Shown piece by piece: positions 47,013-58,160 of a DNA stretch of 64,000 nucleotides. Source of the DNA: Actinomortierella ambigua (lineage: Eukaryota; Mortierellomycota; Mortierellomycetes; Mortierellales; Mortierellaceae); NCBI GenBank assembly GCA_016098155.1, contig JAAAJB010000085.1, forward strand, positions 17,266 to 81,265. Direction: 5' to 3'. The notes below the pieces were generated by a model. That model did no database searches, was not told the DNA's origin, and worked only from the letters and a program-made list of their open reading frames with translations. The position numbers and the translations under genes were made by a program. How positions within the stretch are numbered: the first letter of the stretch is position 1; every line of letters starts with the position of its first letter.

Positions 47013-47590
47013 ATACAGACAAGGAGAGGAAGATAGAGGATGACACAAAGGCAAGGACAATGGAGGGAGGCAGTCATACTTGTTTGAAAGCTCCCCGCCC
47101 TCGTCCAACACCCATCCCTTCCACGCCACACGAAACTAGGGACAGGATAGGAGTCTCTGTTCTAGTGACGCAGAAGCCTTGCGTGATATCCTCCGAAGGG
47201 CGCTTGACGATGTTTTCGCGCGCAGACGTCCTATCGAAGCCTACATTTCCTGATGACCCATCTTTCACTGTCTACATACTACTTTTGCTTCTTCGCATAT
47301 TTTTTTGTTTCCCACCTTGTACTTCTAGTTCATTAAACATCATTACTTTTTTTTTAAAGTGTATGCTGTTCCCCATGCAACCTTTGCTGATCAAGCTCTT
47401 CTCGCTAGCGTGTTCAAATGGCAAACTTACAACACCTACACATACACACACAAGAAGACATTTTACTCTAAGGAAGAATGAATTGGGAAAAGGCCGAATC
47501 GAAAAGGTGTTGCGGCTATTCAGCCCGAACCAACCGACCAACATAAAATACGAAGGGGAGGGGAGGAAAGAATTGTTTCTTTTTTTTTTT
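47013..47590. other. Convergent 3' flanks of LLPH-like and EMC10 genes
   Basis: No gene recognised; short open frames here lack codon structure or motifs. Confidence 0.4.
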
Positions 47591-48984
47591 TCAGCGAGCG
47601 GCAGCAGCAGGCTTTGTTTGTTCAGGCTCGCTACCAGCCATCAGGAACATGAGCAAGGCAGGGACGATGTACATCCAGTACTTTTGCCAAAAAGACTTCT
47701 CCGCCTCGGGCTTGCCGGTCTCGTCAAGTTTGATGGTCTGAGCACGTGCATAACGAGCCCTAATGAAAAAAGATTGAAGAAAGAAAAAAGTGGTGAGGAC
47801 GAGAAAAGAAGCAGGGATCTTTTTTTTTTGTCCTAGTCAAAAACACCGTCCAGAAATACATGAAATACGTAAAAGGACGCTTTACCTAGGAGCCGTCTGA
47901 CCAACGGCGACATCCAGCTTGACGTGGTTGAACTGATCCAGCGACTGGATCTGGAACACCTCCTGGCTCTCTTCAGTGCATGTGTCAACGCTCGTATAGT
48001 AATCGAATCCATACAGGCGACGGTTCGCATCCAGATGCAGCGTGATCTCCTCGTTAAAGTCCGAGGCCACCAGCAGGCACTAAAGCAGAGAGAAAAAATA
48101 TTGGGGATCAACACTGCTGGTTCTCGTCACAAAAGGAGTGGATGAGTTGCGTGGAGTCGCGTGAAAAGAAAAAGAAAAAAAAAGCTTACCGACTTGACAG
48201 AGGAAAGGGCCTCCCACTTTCGCGACTCGTCCTTCAGCTTGATCTGATAAAACGCAGCAGAGCCAGGTCCCTTGGCTTGCGCCTGGGCGGCGCCCTTCAT
48301 GTAGAGCTCCTGTGCAGCTCTGACCGCTGGATCAACGTCCTCCTCTCCGTGAGGTTGTGACGATGACCCGTGCTCCTGTTCGTGTTGATCCTCCACCACG
48401 ACCTCCTGATCCTCGTGTTCCTGATCATGTTTAGGGAGATCTGCATATTCAATGTCGCCCGAATCCTCATGGTCGTCGTCTGTTGGGTACCGTCCGGTTC
48501 CCGCGGCACGGAGGTTGAGCTTAAAGTCCTTGGCGAGGATCTCGGCCACCTTGGGCGTCGTCGATAAAGGCGTGTACTGGATCGAGGCCCAGTTCTCGGT
48601 ATCAAAGACAATCTCGCCGCGCTTTTCAAACGTTTCGTGGTCGCTGAGCTTGTGGTAGACACCTAATGTCACTTCCTAATAGTAGCAAGGAGGCGACAAT
48701 AAAAAAAAAAGAAAGAAAAGAAAAAGAAAAAGAACAGAGAGAGAAAGAGAATGGGTCAGCTCCTCATTCCCTTCCTAGTCGACTGCATTTTGACTCCTGG
48801 CCACCCATGGGACGAGAACGTGTCGCGACGCCTGACAAATAGACACGCTTGCTACATGGGGAAAACAAGATGAGGGGTTGTTGGCTGTATAGTTTTCAAA
48901 GAGCTGCGTTCATTGAGTTACCTCAGCGAGGACATGAGCCGAGGCAACGAAAGCCAAGGCAACAGCGAAGGTAGAGATGCGCAT
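47591..48984 (-). CDS. EMC10: ER membrane protein complex subunit 10
   Basis: Exons on -: 48984-48922, 48675-48190, 48079-47886, 47759-47591 (303 aa). Exon 1 encodes exactly a signal peptide (MRISTFAVALAFVASAHVLA). The lumenal beta-sandwich domain follows (VTLGVYHKLSDHETFEKRGEI to QTAPR), interrupted by a His/Glu/Asp-rich loop (about 75-120). A C-terminal membrane anchor reads FWQKYWMYIVPALLMFLMAG, the best-known EMC10 signature (KYWMYI-P). EMC inserts tail-anchored and multi-pass proteins into the ER membrane; EMC10 is a peripheral lumenal subunit. Length and architecture match the family. Confidence 0.88.
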
Positions 48985-49739
48985 TGGACAAGGGGTGTCG
49001 TGAAGGAAGATGAAAGTGATCTTTACATCCAAAAAATAGGAGTGTATAACCTGTGGCGCATGTTCGGTATACTTTGCCAGATTTGGATGGCCCCAATATT
49101 GCGTGCCAACAGATCAAGCGAAAGCTATATTATTTCCTTCCGTGTAGCAGCCTGCTGCACCAACGCCGCCGCCCATGTCATTCTTCTTTTTTTCGTGTCA
49201 TGCTTCACACTTCTCGTGTCAATTTGTACTATGCTTCTCTTAAGGCGCTGTCGTCCTCGTCAAACGTATTGGCTTTGGTGGTGGGTCTTACCCTTGGTGT
49301 GGGTCCTGAAGTTCAGTACTTTTGATTTTCAGCTGGTAACAGCACACTAGAGATATGTTCCTGCTATGCTCCTCTCACAGTAAGCGCGCTTGCTTTTAAC
49401 ACTGCGTATATGTTTACTGCCAGTTAGTGGTGGCTGTTGACCATAATAACTGAACCACGTGTGGGGGAGCATTCGGAGGAAACATTGCATTGCAACCAAA
49501 GGTGTTGGTGGTCGTGAACTTTCTCCTGGCTTTCGTAGCATCGCTCAATCATGTGGCGGAAATCAGTGGGCCCATTCCAAAGGGAACGTGAAAGCACGAT
49601 GGGATGTCCAGGATTGATATACACTCTAGTAGACACAGCAAATGGTTTTATTGTGACAGTAGCCCCATGGAAGCAGGGAAATAAAAGGCGGTTGAACAAG
49701 GAGAAGAAAAAAACAACAACATGATGAACGGAAATGATA
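48985..49739. other. Intergenic between EMC10 and mitochondrial uL16m genes
   Basis: Contains the promoter of EMC10 and the 3' flank of the uL16m gene. No further gene or repeat recognised. Confidence 0.4.
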
Positions 49740-50588
49740 TTATGCGCTTGCAGTGAGGGTGGAAGGAGTGGATGATGCAGCGGGTGTTACAGACTCTGGC
49801 TTGACCGCCTTCTTGGGTGTTGCTGTAGCACCGGGAGCAGGGCGGGGCACCTTGGGGGGCTTGACAATGTCGGCACGGATGACAAACTCTGTGGGGACGG
49901 GCATCTTTGCAGCGGCAAGACGCAGGGCTTCCTTGGCGTGCTCGCGTCGCAGACCACCACCGCCAATCTCAAAGATGATGCGATTGATGCCAACACGGGT
50001 GGCATAGTAATCGACGGATCCTTTACCCTTGCCCATACGCGCCTCGCCACCCTTGGACGTGACGGGGATATCGGGGAAGACTCGAGTCCAGATCTGCGAA
50101 CCCTTGACCGTCTTGATCTTGCGCTTGATCGCCGTATGTGCCGACTGGATCTGCTTGGCCGTCATACGGCATCCATCCTTGATGCGCAGTCCATAGTCAC
50201 CAAACTCGACATAAGTGCCCTTGGTGGAACCACCGATCGGGATCGGGATCTTGCCCTTGTGCTTTTTGCGGTACTTCATCCGCTTTGGTTGCAGGCTGTT
50301 GAAACGTCGCTGCGTCTTGTTGGCAGGCGATCCAAGAGACCGCATCGTTGCCGAGCCAAGGGGCGAGGCGGCACTGTAGATCGACGTCTGGTAGGGCATC
50401 ATCATACTACCACCCAAAGCTGGGGCGTGGAAGCGCTGGCGGAGTGCCGACTGCAGCGAGCTGCCATGAGCGAAGGAGATGTGGCGGGTCGACTGGACAT
50501 TGTATGCTGCTGTGGATGCTACTGCTGGTGTTGCGGCAACTGTGCGGATGGCCCGCGACAGAGCGCTCCGGAAAAGGAGAGACGCCAT
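49740..50588 (-). CDS. MRPL16: Mitochondrial large-subunit ribosomal protein uL16m
   Basis: Single exon, 282 aa from MASLLFRSALSRAIRT. An ATG 13 codons upstream is possible, but its residues are Pro/His-rich and less like a presequence. A long mitochondrial presequence precedes the uL16 core: MKYRKKHKGKIP, EFGDYGLRIKDGCRMTAKQI, WTRVFPDIPVTSKGGEARMGKGKGSV and the C-terminal FEIGG block with LAAAKMPV. uL16 sits at the central protuberance/A-site tRNA side of the ribosome. A Pro/Ala/Thr-rich tail of about 35 residues extends beyond the bacterial protein. The gene is divergent from the Gis2-like gene, 228 bp apart. Confidence 0.92.
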   Translation of the reverse strand: MASLLFRSALSRAIRTVAATPAVASTAAYNVQSTRHISFAHGSSLQSALRQRFHAPALGGSMMMPYQTSIYSAASPLGSATMRSLGSPANKTQRRFNSLQPKRMKYRKKHKGKIPIPIGGSTKGTYVEFGDYGLRIKDGCRMTAKQIQSAHTAIKRKIKTVKGSQIWTRVFPDIPVTSKGGEARMGKGKGSVDYYATRVGINRIIFEIGGGGLRREHAKEALRLAAAKMPVPTEFVIRADIVKPPKVPRPAPGATATPKKAVKPESVTPAASSTPSTLTASA

Positions 50589-50816
50589 GGTGTGCTGTGG
50601 GTGTGGAGGTCCGGAATCCCGATTCAATGGTTTTCATGGAGCCTCTCTCTCCCCCCCCTAACTCAGGGTTGTTGTTGCGAGGGGGAGCCATTAATAACGG
50701 TCACACATTTTTATGTACCAACCATTCCCAGTCAAAACACAACTCCTTGATGAGAAAAAAGATTTTTTTGTATTGTATTCTCTCCACCCCTCTTCATCCA
50801 ATCCCACTAAATCATC
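50589..50816. promoter_or_regulatory. Divergent promoter, uL16m / Gis2-like genes
   Basis: 228 bp between opposite start codons; two translation-related genes face away from each other. No site identified. Confidence 0.4.
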
Positions 50817-52474
50817 ATGTCGTCGTACCGTCCTCGCAACTGCTACAACTGCGGCCAGCGTAATGTTGCTTGAATTTGTCTGCTATTCTCATTGTCATTT
50901 GGTGTTACTGTTGTTGGAGGAGAGAGTACCGATCGATCTGCTTGCATTGGGGGTTGTTGTGCAAGTCGATCGAAGGAGGTGTGAGTGAAGGAGAGGAGGA
51001 GAGAGTGTGAGAGATTCGTCGAGGAGGAGTTGCAGGTAGCCGACTTTCGATGCATTCCTCAATCAGCCATTCTTTGGACATCAACAAAAGCAACTCTTTG
51101 TCATTTCTCTCGGAACCATCCAAAGAATCCATCCGCTTTATCGACATCATGATTCCTTCCCTTACACCACAACAAAGCCGTATCAGATATACAGGCGCAT
51201 GCTACTTTGCAGCGCATTGTCAGGACTACTGCTCTACGAAATCCCTGTCCATCCAGCCGATATTCGACTCTGCCTCTGAGACGGGGCGTGGTGGTCTGAG
51301 CCACCTACTTTTTTTCAAAAGTTCCTCCCATGCAGAGTTTGGAGCAGCTGTTTGCTACTCCAGTGTTCCTCTATTGTCCTTGTATTTCTAATAAAGACGA
51401 GGAGGAGAGGAAGGCGAATTGTTTAAAACAAAACAGGCATCCCCATCAATGTATATCAAACAGTTTGATAGCAACGAAGGAAGGAGGGATAGAAATAGGG
51501 CGGATGGTGGTGATGGTGATGGTGATGGTGATGGTGATGACTGGAGGGACACCGTTACCCCAATATCGAGAGGACGCCGTTTGCTGATGGATCCGCATTT
51601 GTCTCTCTTTCTATCCCACTTTGTTATTGAACGATGCTTTATGCATTCACTTTGTCACCTGGCTCTCCTCGACTGGTGCTGTTTCATACGTGGATTCTAC
51701 CACAATAGCCGGTCACCAGGCTCGCGACTGCCAGAGCGCTGGCAAGCCCCTCTGGTAAGAAGAAGGAATGAATTTGTGGATGATGTGAAAGAAAGACTCG
51801 TTGGGTCGACGATGATCCAGTTGTTTACTGGAGATGCCTCTTCCTTCCCCTGTTTTATAGCTACAACTGCGGCGAGCCCGGCCACATCTCGTCCGAGTGC
51901 CCCTCGGAGCGCAAGGAGAAGTCGTGCTACAAGTGCAACCAGCCTGGCCACTTGGTAAGCTATACATAATATACACCTTCCCTCCTACGTCCAACATTTT
52001 CTTTAGTTCGTACACCACTTTGTCATCCCTGAATCCTTCCTCTTGGAGACCCTTAATTGGAGATGGTGACCAATGACGTGAGAGCGTCGTGGCATTCTTT
52101 ACCCCCTATTCGTACTGACCTTTCTAAGCTCTATCTACGAAAATATAATGTAGTCCCGTGACTGCCCCTCCCAGCCCGCCCACAGCTCGGCTGGTCCCGC
52201 CTGCTACCGCTGCAACAAGACCGGCCACATCTCGCGCAACTGCCCCGAGGGTGGTTACCAGCAGGGTGGCTACAGCGGCAACAGCAGCGGCCGCTCCTGC
52301 TACACCTGCGGTGGCTTCGGCCACATGTCGAGGGACTGCAACAACGGCCCCAAGTGCTACAACTGCGGCCAGTCTGGCCATATCTCGCGCGACTGCGGCG
52401 AGCCCGCCAAGGCCCAGTCCTGCTACAAGTGCCAGCAGGAGGGTCACATTTCCCGCGACTGCCCCCAGGCTTAA
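50817..52474 (+). CDS. GIS2: Gis2/CNBP-type zinc-knuckle nucleic-acid-binding protein
   Basis: Exons 50817-50859, 51709-51754, 51861-51954, 52154-52474 (167 aa). It has seven CCHC knuckles of the form CX2CX4HX4C: CYNCGQPGHQARDC, CYNCGEPGHISSEC, CYKCNQPGHLSRDC, CYRCNKTGHISRNC, CYTCGGFGHMSRDC, CYNCGQSGHISRDC and CYKCQQEGHISRDC, with a Gly/Ser linker after the fourth. Introns fall within or between knuckles. CNBP/Gis2/Byr3 proteins bind single-stranded nucleic acid, associate with translating ribosomes and affect translation and stress granules. Seven knuckles match CNBP and yeast Gis2. Intron 1 is unusually long (849 bp). Confidence 0.93.
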
Positions 52475-54811
52475 ATGTTGCCCATTTTTCCTCTGAGAAA
52501 AAGGTTGAAAGAAAAGAAGAAAAAAAAGAAAGAGCTGGGATGGGAAGAGAAAGAGAAGCAGCATAGGAGAGAATGAGAGCGAGAGAAAGAGAGTGAGAAC
52601 GGAAATAACCCTGCCTTTGATGGATCGGTTTTTTTTTTGTGCCTTCTCCTACTTTGGTTGTTCTTTTTCGTTTTGTTTAGCAACGTAGCGTACCCTTCTT
52701 TGTTTTTTTTTGTTGTTCCTCGTCTTGTGTTTTTTTCTTTTTTTTTTTTTACGTCCCCCCTTTTTTGTACTTTTTGTGACAGTTCTGTAAGATAAAGACT
52801 TGTTTGCGATCCAACTTGTGTAGCTACAAATGAATCGATGCTGTGGATAAAGTTAAGACATTGTGGTCTGTTGAAAGGTATTTGAAGGATATGTCGAAGG
52901 CAAGAATGTTTATATTACAAAGACTCCCTTCCATCTGAGATGTTTATTGTGGTTAAGCTTCCTCGTCTTCTCTCTGGTTTTGAAAATTGAAGCAATTGCT
53001 ATATAATCTTACAGGAACACCTAAAAAAAAAAAAAAAAAAACAAGGTCCGCGTTCTCGTTAAACACTTTGCTCGCCCTGATGACTATGCGCAATGTAGAA
53101 TAAAGCTCGTCCCGCAGGACATGGTTACAACTTACAATTGAGTCGGTGATACGTGGCTGAGTCCGTCCTTGCAATATTTGCACAGTACGTACAGTAGACT
53201 ACCTCTGCATCATTGTAAATAAAGACACGGAATGATAAACAAATAACAAATAAAAAAAAAGGCCAAGAGTCGACAATTGCTGCTCCGTTGCCGCCCCACC
53301 CACTTTGGCTAGGGTGGACTGTCCGGTAAACCGTTGTCAGCGCAAGAATAGGGGGAGTGGACGAGAGTCAATTGTCGTCACTCACAAACATTATTATTTT
53401 TGCGCAGTTGGCCCAAGACCCCAACGTGGCGTACGCCCTTTTGCATTTCACGTCGATATTTGACAAGAAGGTATTTGTAACCTATCGAAAGAACAGCAAA
53501 GGAGCGGTACATGGGCTTTTGGACTGTTCATAGCCAAGAGCGGGAAGAGGCAAGGATCCGCGAAGCCTACTTTGCCTTGCGAGGTGACTTGAGCCAAGGT
53601 CTCTTGGGCAAGATGCGCGGGGTGGAAAGTTTTGTAGCGCTTAACAGAAGTGTTGATGATCGGGTTGCGCTCTTTGCCCAGAGAACCGTATCCCAGCATC
53701 CTGCTCTTGGCCTCCTCCTTTTTTACTTTTACGCATAGCCTACCTGACTATTGCTGCGTACTCATTGTTGGTGAGCTATTGGGCACAAAACACACACATA
53801 AAGGCATTATGTTTGGGGAGTGAGGCAGTTTGATAGGACAATATTGTCATATTTGAGTTGATATACCACTGCCTTAGGATCATTCCGCAAGATGTGGACA
53901 TGAGGACTAGCCATGAGTGGCTGATATGATGACCTAAAAAGGAAAGTACAGTTGGCTGTGATCGGTTGATTGTAAGTCCGGAAAGACGCGCGTCCCTGTT
54001 CCCCTCGATCACTGCAGCAAGGTACGGGCGCAAAGAGAGCCCGGTTTTCCTTGTTCTGTCGAGAAAGCGAGGTTCCTCCACATATGAACCTTTTCCTCCA
54101 CAACTACTAGTGCCAGCAGCATTCACCCACACGTGGGTACAGACAGGAGGAACCAAGGCTAGATGATGGGTGGGTATATGGGAAGAGGCTCGACGTGGGG
54201 GCCAGGCAGAGGGAGAGAGAGAGAGAGATGAGCATTGTGCTAAAGCCCCTCTTTTTTTTCATCTCCTTGATTATCTGATGGCACGCGAGTTCGTCTACTT
54301 TTAGCTTGTAGACGACTGCATAGATATGTCATGGCATGCGACGAGAACAAAGAAAAGTGAGAGAGAAAAGAGAGAAAGAGAGAGAGAAGGAAAAGAAAGA
54401 AAAGAGTGGGAGAGACAAGAGTGCTGCTGCTGCTGTCCATAAAACAAACAAGAAAAGGAAACTTCCTTCGTTGCTTGGCATTTTCATATCTCACCCAAAA
54501 GGCAACAATAATGTATATGAGGTGACCTTTGTAAAGAGGTAAAAAAAATAAACTCTTTTTGGACCATACTCTTTTTCTCCTCCCCCAACACTCTTCTTTC
54601 TCTTCCCCTCTCATCTCCAATTAAGCGAGATTGCATTCCTCCCCTGCACCCCCTCCCACACCTCTCACTCTCTCTCTCTCTCTCTTTCATTCTTTTGTTT
54701 CAAGCGTTCAATCAACCTCACTTCCTCTCTTTACACACACACACGTACACGTCTCAATTGCCTTCTCATTCACCTTTTGCCCACACCCAATCTTCCTGTT
54801 CAGTGTGAGCA
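52475..54811. other. Long intergenic region, Gis2-like to bZIP gene
   Basis: 3' flank of the Gis2-like gene with T-runs, a 20-bp-class A-run (near 53023-53042), an unresolved possible exon near 53.4 kb, and a CT-rich promoter/leader before the bZIP start (from about 54540). Confidence 0.4.
53408..53738 (+). other. Possible orphan exon(s), unidentified
   Basis: After an acceptor-like TTTTTGCGCAG, a frame reads LAQDPNVAYALLHFTSIFDK and meets a donor-like GTATTTGT at 53471. A second frame (53511-53738) stays open for 75 codons. Both strands are open here. No family was recognised and no start or further exons connect, so this may be a gene relic or chance. Confidence 0.2.
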
Positions 54812-57439
54812 ATGATGAACATCGACAGCGGTCTGCTTGATGGCGTTCGAGTCGAGGACATGTCCAACGCCGAATTGTACCAATACCTCTTCAAAGCTGA
54901 CCTCGATGAGGATCTGCTTCCTCTCGGTGGCCTAGACGTCCCCACTCTGCCCTCAACGGCTGCTCTGGATGCTGCTGCTGCTGCTGCTGCGACTGAAGCG
55001 GCGTCTCCCTCCACCACATCCCTTGCCACCCCTTCCCCTTCCTTCCCGTTGCTCTCGCCGGGCCCTCCTCCACCCTACAGCCCCTCCAGCTCAGATAGCC
55101 TGTCCATCGGCTCATCCTCACCTCAGGAGCAGCCACTGCAGTTGGCGGTGGTCAGCTCACCAACCCTGCTCTCGTCCTCGTCCTTCTCTTATCGCCAACT
55201 CACCCCCAACATGCCGCCCAGCAAACCCTCCCTGAGCCCAGAGACCGTGGTGGTTCCTTTGGAGTCGGCAGCAGCCGAATTGGCTGAATTGCCCGCCTCT
55301 AATCCTTCCGAGACCTCCGCCAATGCGGCCCTGGTGGCGTCAATGTTGTCGTCTGCCAACGCTGGTAGCTACATCCCTACAGATCAGATGAATGTTTGGG
55401 TGCAGCGCTTCCAGCAACTGCAACAGCTGCAGCAAATGCACCACAGACAACAGCAGGAGCTCCTCTCGTCAAGACTCCTTGGTAGCGTTGGCGAGGATTC
55501 CGTGCCCTCCTCCTTCTCTCCTTCTTCGTTCCAGAAGCAACGGTCTGCCTCGCCTGCAGGCTCGTCCTCGTCTTCTCCCTCGTCCTCGTCCACTTCCCCG
55601 AACATGGTGAATGGTACGCCTGAGAAGGACAAGGATATCCTTTATCCCTCGCCACCTATGAGGGATGATATGGCCCTTGATAGCGACTCGGATGGTCATG
55701 GTGGCCAGCATGGCGGTCAGGAAGATGATGACCGTGATCCACTCAAACCAAGTCCGAGTGAGCTCAAAAAGATGACCAGTAAGGAGCGCCGTCAGCTGCG
55801 AAATAAGCTGTCGGCACGTAACTTCCGAGTCCGAAGAAAAGGTAACTATTCGATTCATGTGGCTTGCTTTGTGCTTCCTACAGTTGGCCTTGTTTGTCGT
55901 ACATTACTGCCAACGTCCAAGGGTGCGCATTGGACTTTTGAGAGAATTGAGCCGGAGGGGGGGGGTCTTTACTCTTTACTCACTCGCCACTATACAATCA
56001 TTTTTTTTTCGCAACCCAAAAAAACAGAATATATTGGATCTCTGGAGAACCAAGTCAAGGATGCCAAGAAGGAGAATGCCGAACTACAGCGCAAGCTGGT
56101 CCAGGCAGAGCTCAACATTCAGTTCTTGCGCCAAGAGCTCGAGACGGTACGCCTGCAACAATCGCTCTTCACAGAGTCCACAATGACACGCGACCATGCC
56201 AACTTGCTGGCAAGTCTCCTGAACCCTTCGACAGAGGTCTTCCCTTCGTCGTCGCCATCCACTCTTTCAGCGCTAAGCTCGTCTTCGACACCCAGTTTGA
56301 CTACGCTCAACACATCTTCTCTGTTGCCAACTTCTTCAAGAGGTGCCTTGACGGCCACCCAGCAGAGCACCTGGCAACAGCAGCAGGAGTTGATGAACAG
56401 CATCCACTTTAATAACATGACTATCCTCAACAATACCATCTCATCGATGCCTTCGACACAACAATCTCAGCAGCAACAACAGCAACGGCAGTCCGGCCTG
56501 CTGACGTCTGCTTCGATGGTCGAGGCCAGCACCAGTACCAACCCAGCCGAGCCGACAACAGCGTCGATCCAACCATTCATTCCCTTTGACAGCAACTGGG
56601 AATTGTCGGTTAACCGAGCCGAGGTACCTGATGCAAATATCGATCCAAAGCAGGGACTTTGCACACGCAACGATGAGGACATTCATGAGCTCCTGGTCCG
56701 TTATGAGGAGGTCAAGCAGGAATATGAGCGGGACGAGCAGATGCGCATGGAGCTCAAGGCGTACTCGGAGGAACGACTGGCGCGCTCTTTCGTCGTCATG
56801 CCGCCGCTGTCGACAAAGACAGGAATGCCGGCCTCGACTTGGAGCGTCTTGGACAAATCGCATGTCAACGAGTCTCACTTTATGCTCCAAGCGGTTGTCT
56901 ACATCATGATGATGCAGTTGACCAAGGCTCTCTTCGAGGCTGCTACATTGTCAAAGACTCAGATTGTCGACATGTTCCAAAAGATGGATGGGCCCCTGAG
57001 GTCCAGGATGCTCCTGACCCAGTCCAAGGACGATGAGGAAAAACTTGTTGGCGGCGGGCGTTCTCATTGCAAGTTCTCGCAATGGCGTGAGGCTTGGATC
57101 CGGAAATGCTGGCCATCGTTCTACAACAATCGCCAGCGTCTGTGCGCCTTGATCAACAACCACTTGGGCTGCCAGCAGCAAGAAGATCAGGATGCCGTCC
57201 AGTTGGCCCGGTTGATGGAGGAAGGCGCTGCCGCAGATTTGGAGCTGGCTACTCCTTCGTTGTGTGAGCGCGCTCGGTACTACCTCCCCGATTGGCTCAA
57301 GTGCCCTAACGTTGTTGCGATGGATCGCCTCGCCCAGAAGCGTCGCGAGGAACGCAATGCACTCATTGAAGCCGCACGCGCTCGCCAACAACAACAACAA
57401 CAACAACAACAGGCGGCAGAGGCTGTCGTTTCTGCTTAA
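54812..57439 (+). CDS. bZIP transcription factor
   Basis: Exons 54812-55841 and 56028-57439 (813 aa). A conserved-looking N-terminus (MSNAELYQYLFKADLDEDLL, acidic, possible activation region) is followed by Ser/Pro/Ala-rich linkers. The basic region KERRQLRNKLSARNFRVRRK (about residues 325-343) carries the N..R...F.R core. The intron falls right at its end and the zipper EYIGSLENQVKDAKKEN continues in exon 2 with heptad Leu/Ile. After further Ser/Thr/Gln-rich sequence, a predicted folded region (about 640-780) contains HFMLQAVVYIMMMQLTKALF and KFSQWREAWIRKCWP, not matched to a named domain. It ends in a Gln tract. It binds DNA as a dimer; target genes are unknown. A second ATG directly follows the first. 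Confidence 0.88.
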   Translation: MMNIDSGLLDGVRVEDMSNAELYQYLFKADLDEDLLPLGGLDVPTLPSTAALDAAAAAAATEAASPSTTSLATPSPSFPLLSPGPPPPYSPSSSDSLSIGSSSPQEQPLQLAVVSSPTLLSSSSFSYRQLTPNMPPSKPSLSPETVVVPLESAAAELAELPASNPSETSANAALVASMLSSANAGSYIPTDQMNVWVQRFQQLQQLQQMHHRQQQELLSSRLLGSVGEDSVPSSFSPSSFQKQRSASPAGSSSSSPSSSSTSPNMVNGTPEKDKDILYPSPPMRDDMALDSDSDGHGGQHGGQEDDDRDPLKPSPSELKKMTSKERRQLRNKLSARNFRVRRKGNYSIHVACFVLPTVGLVCRTLLPTSKGAHWTFERIEPEGGGLYSLLTRHYTIIFFSQPKKTEYIGSLENQVKDAKKENAELQRKLVQAELNIQFLRQELETVRLQQSLFTESTMTRDHANLLASLLNPSTEVFPSSSPSTLSALSSSSTPSLTTLNTSSLLPTSSRGALTATQQSTWQQQQELMNSIHFNNMTILNNTISSMPSTQQSQQQQQQRQSGLLTSASMVEASTSTNPAEPTTASIQPFIPFDSNWELSVNRAEVPDANIDPKQGLCTRNDEDIHELLVRYEEVKQEYERDEQMRMELKAYSEERLARSFVVMPPLSTKTGMPASTWSVLDKSHVNESHFMLQAVVYIMMMQLTKALFEAATLSKTQIVDMFQKMDGPLRSRMLLTQSKDDEEKLVGGGRSHCKFSQWREAWIRKCWPSFYNNRQRLCALINNHLGCQQQEDQDAVQLARLMEEGAAADLELATPSLCERARYYLPDWLKCPNVVAMDRLAQKRREERNALIEAARARQQQQQQQQQAAEAVVSA

Positions 57440-58160
57440 ATGCAGACTTTCTTCTTGCGCTTTCTTTTACCACTCTTTTCCCTGTATATATACTTGTTCC
57501 CTTTTATGAAATCCCCCCATGCGAGTATGTTGACCCCTCACACCCACAACTTCCTATTTTTTGAGGAAGGTGAGGGTGCGACGCTCTGCATGTTCTTCAC
57601 GAGAGATAGATATCCTTTGTAGCCTATTTATTTGTTATTTGATTTGTACCCGTAGTTGTCAATGAAGTCGCAACACCACGATTTTAGGGCCAAAAAGCTG
57701 CGGAGGGTCGTGACCCATTCTGATATGTCACACCATCGTACGACTGAGAGTTTTACAAAGGTTGAGCGCGTTCTCTTTTGATCCCAATATTCCAAATGTC
57801 ACTCACCCCCCCCCCTATCTTCATTCCTTGAAAAATATGACGCCGACAATTCATGATAGTCCATCTACCCCTGTCGCCTACAAATGAGAATCGTTGTCAA
57901 CCAACAAGAAATCATCCGGATCATACTTTGTGTGGTTGGTCTGTCAATCTTTTCTTTTGCAAGGTGTTCATTTTTGTTTCTTCCCGCAAAAAAACATAGC
58001 ACCCACGCACATTGACTTGACTCGAGTGCATTCAACGTACCATCTCTTCTCCTCTAACTTTCCCCCACCATAGACCCCTACCCCCCCTCCTTCCCTCCTC
58101 CCAAAAAACCTGAGAGTAGAGCTCCAAGAAAAAAAAGAAGAGTTTTCTGACTTTTCCAAG
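57440..58160. other. Intergenic between bZIP gene and secreted-protein gene
   Basis: 3' flank of the bZIP gene and CT-rich leader of the following gene. No gene recognised. Confidence 0.4.
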
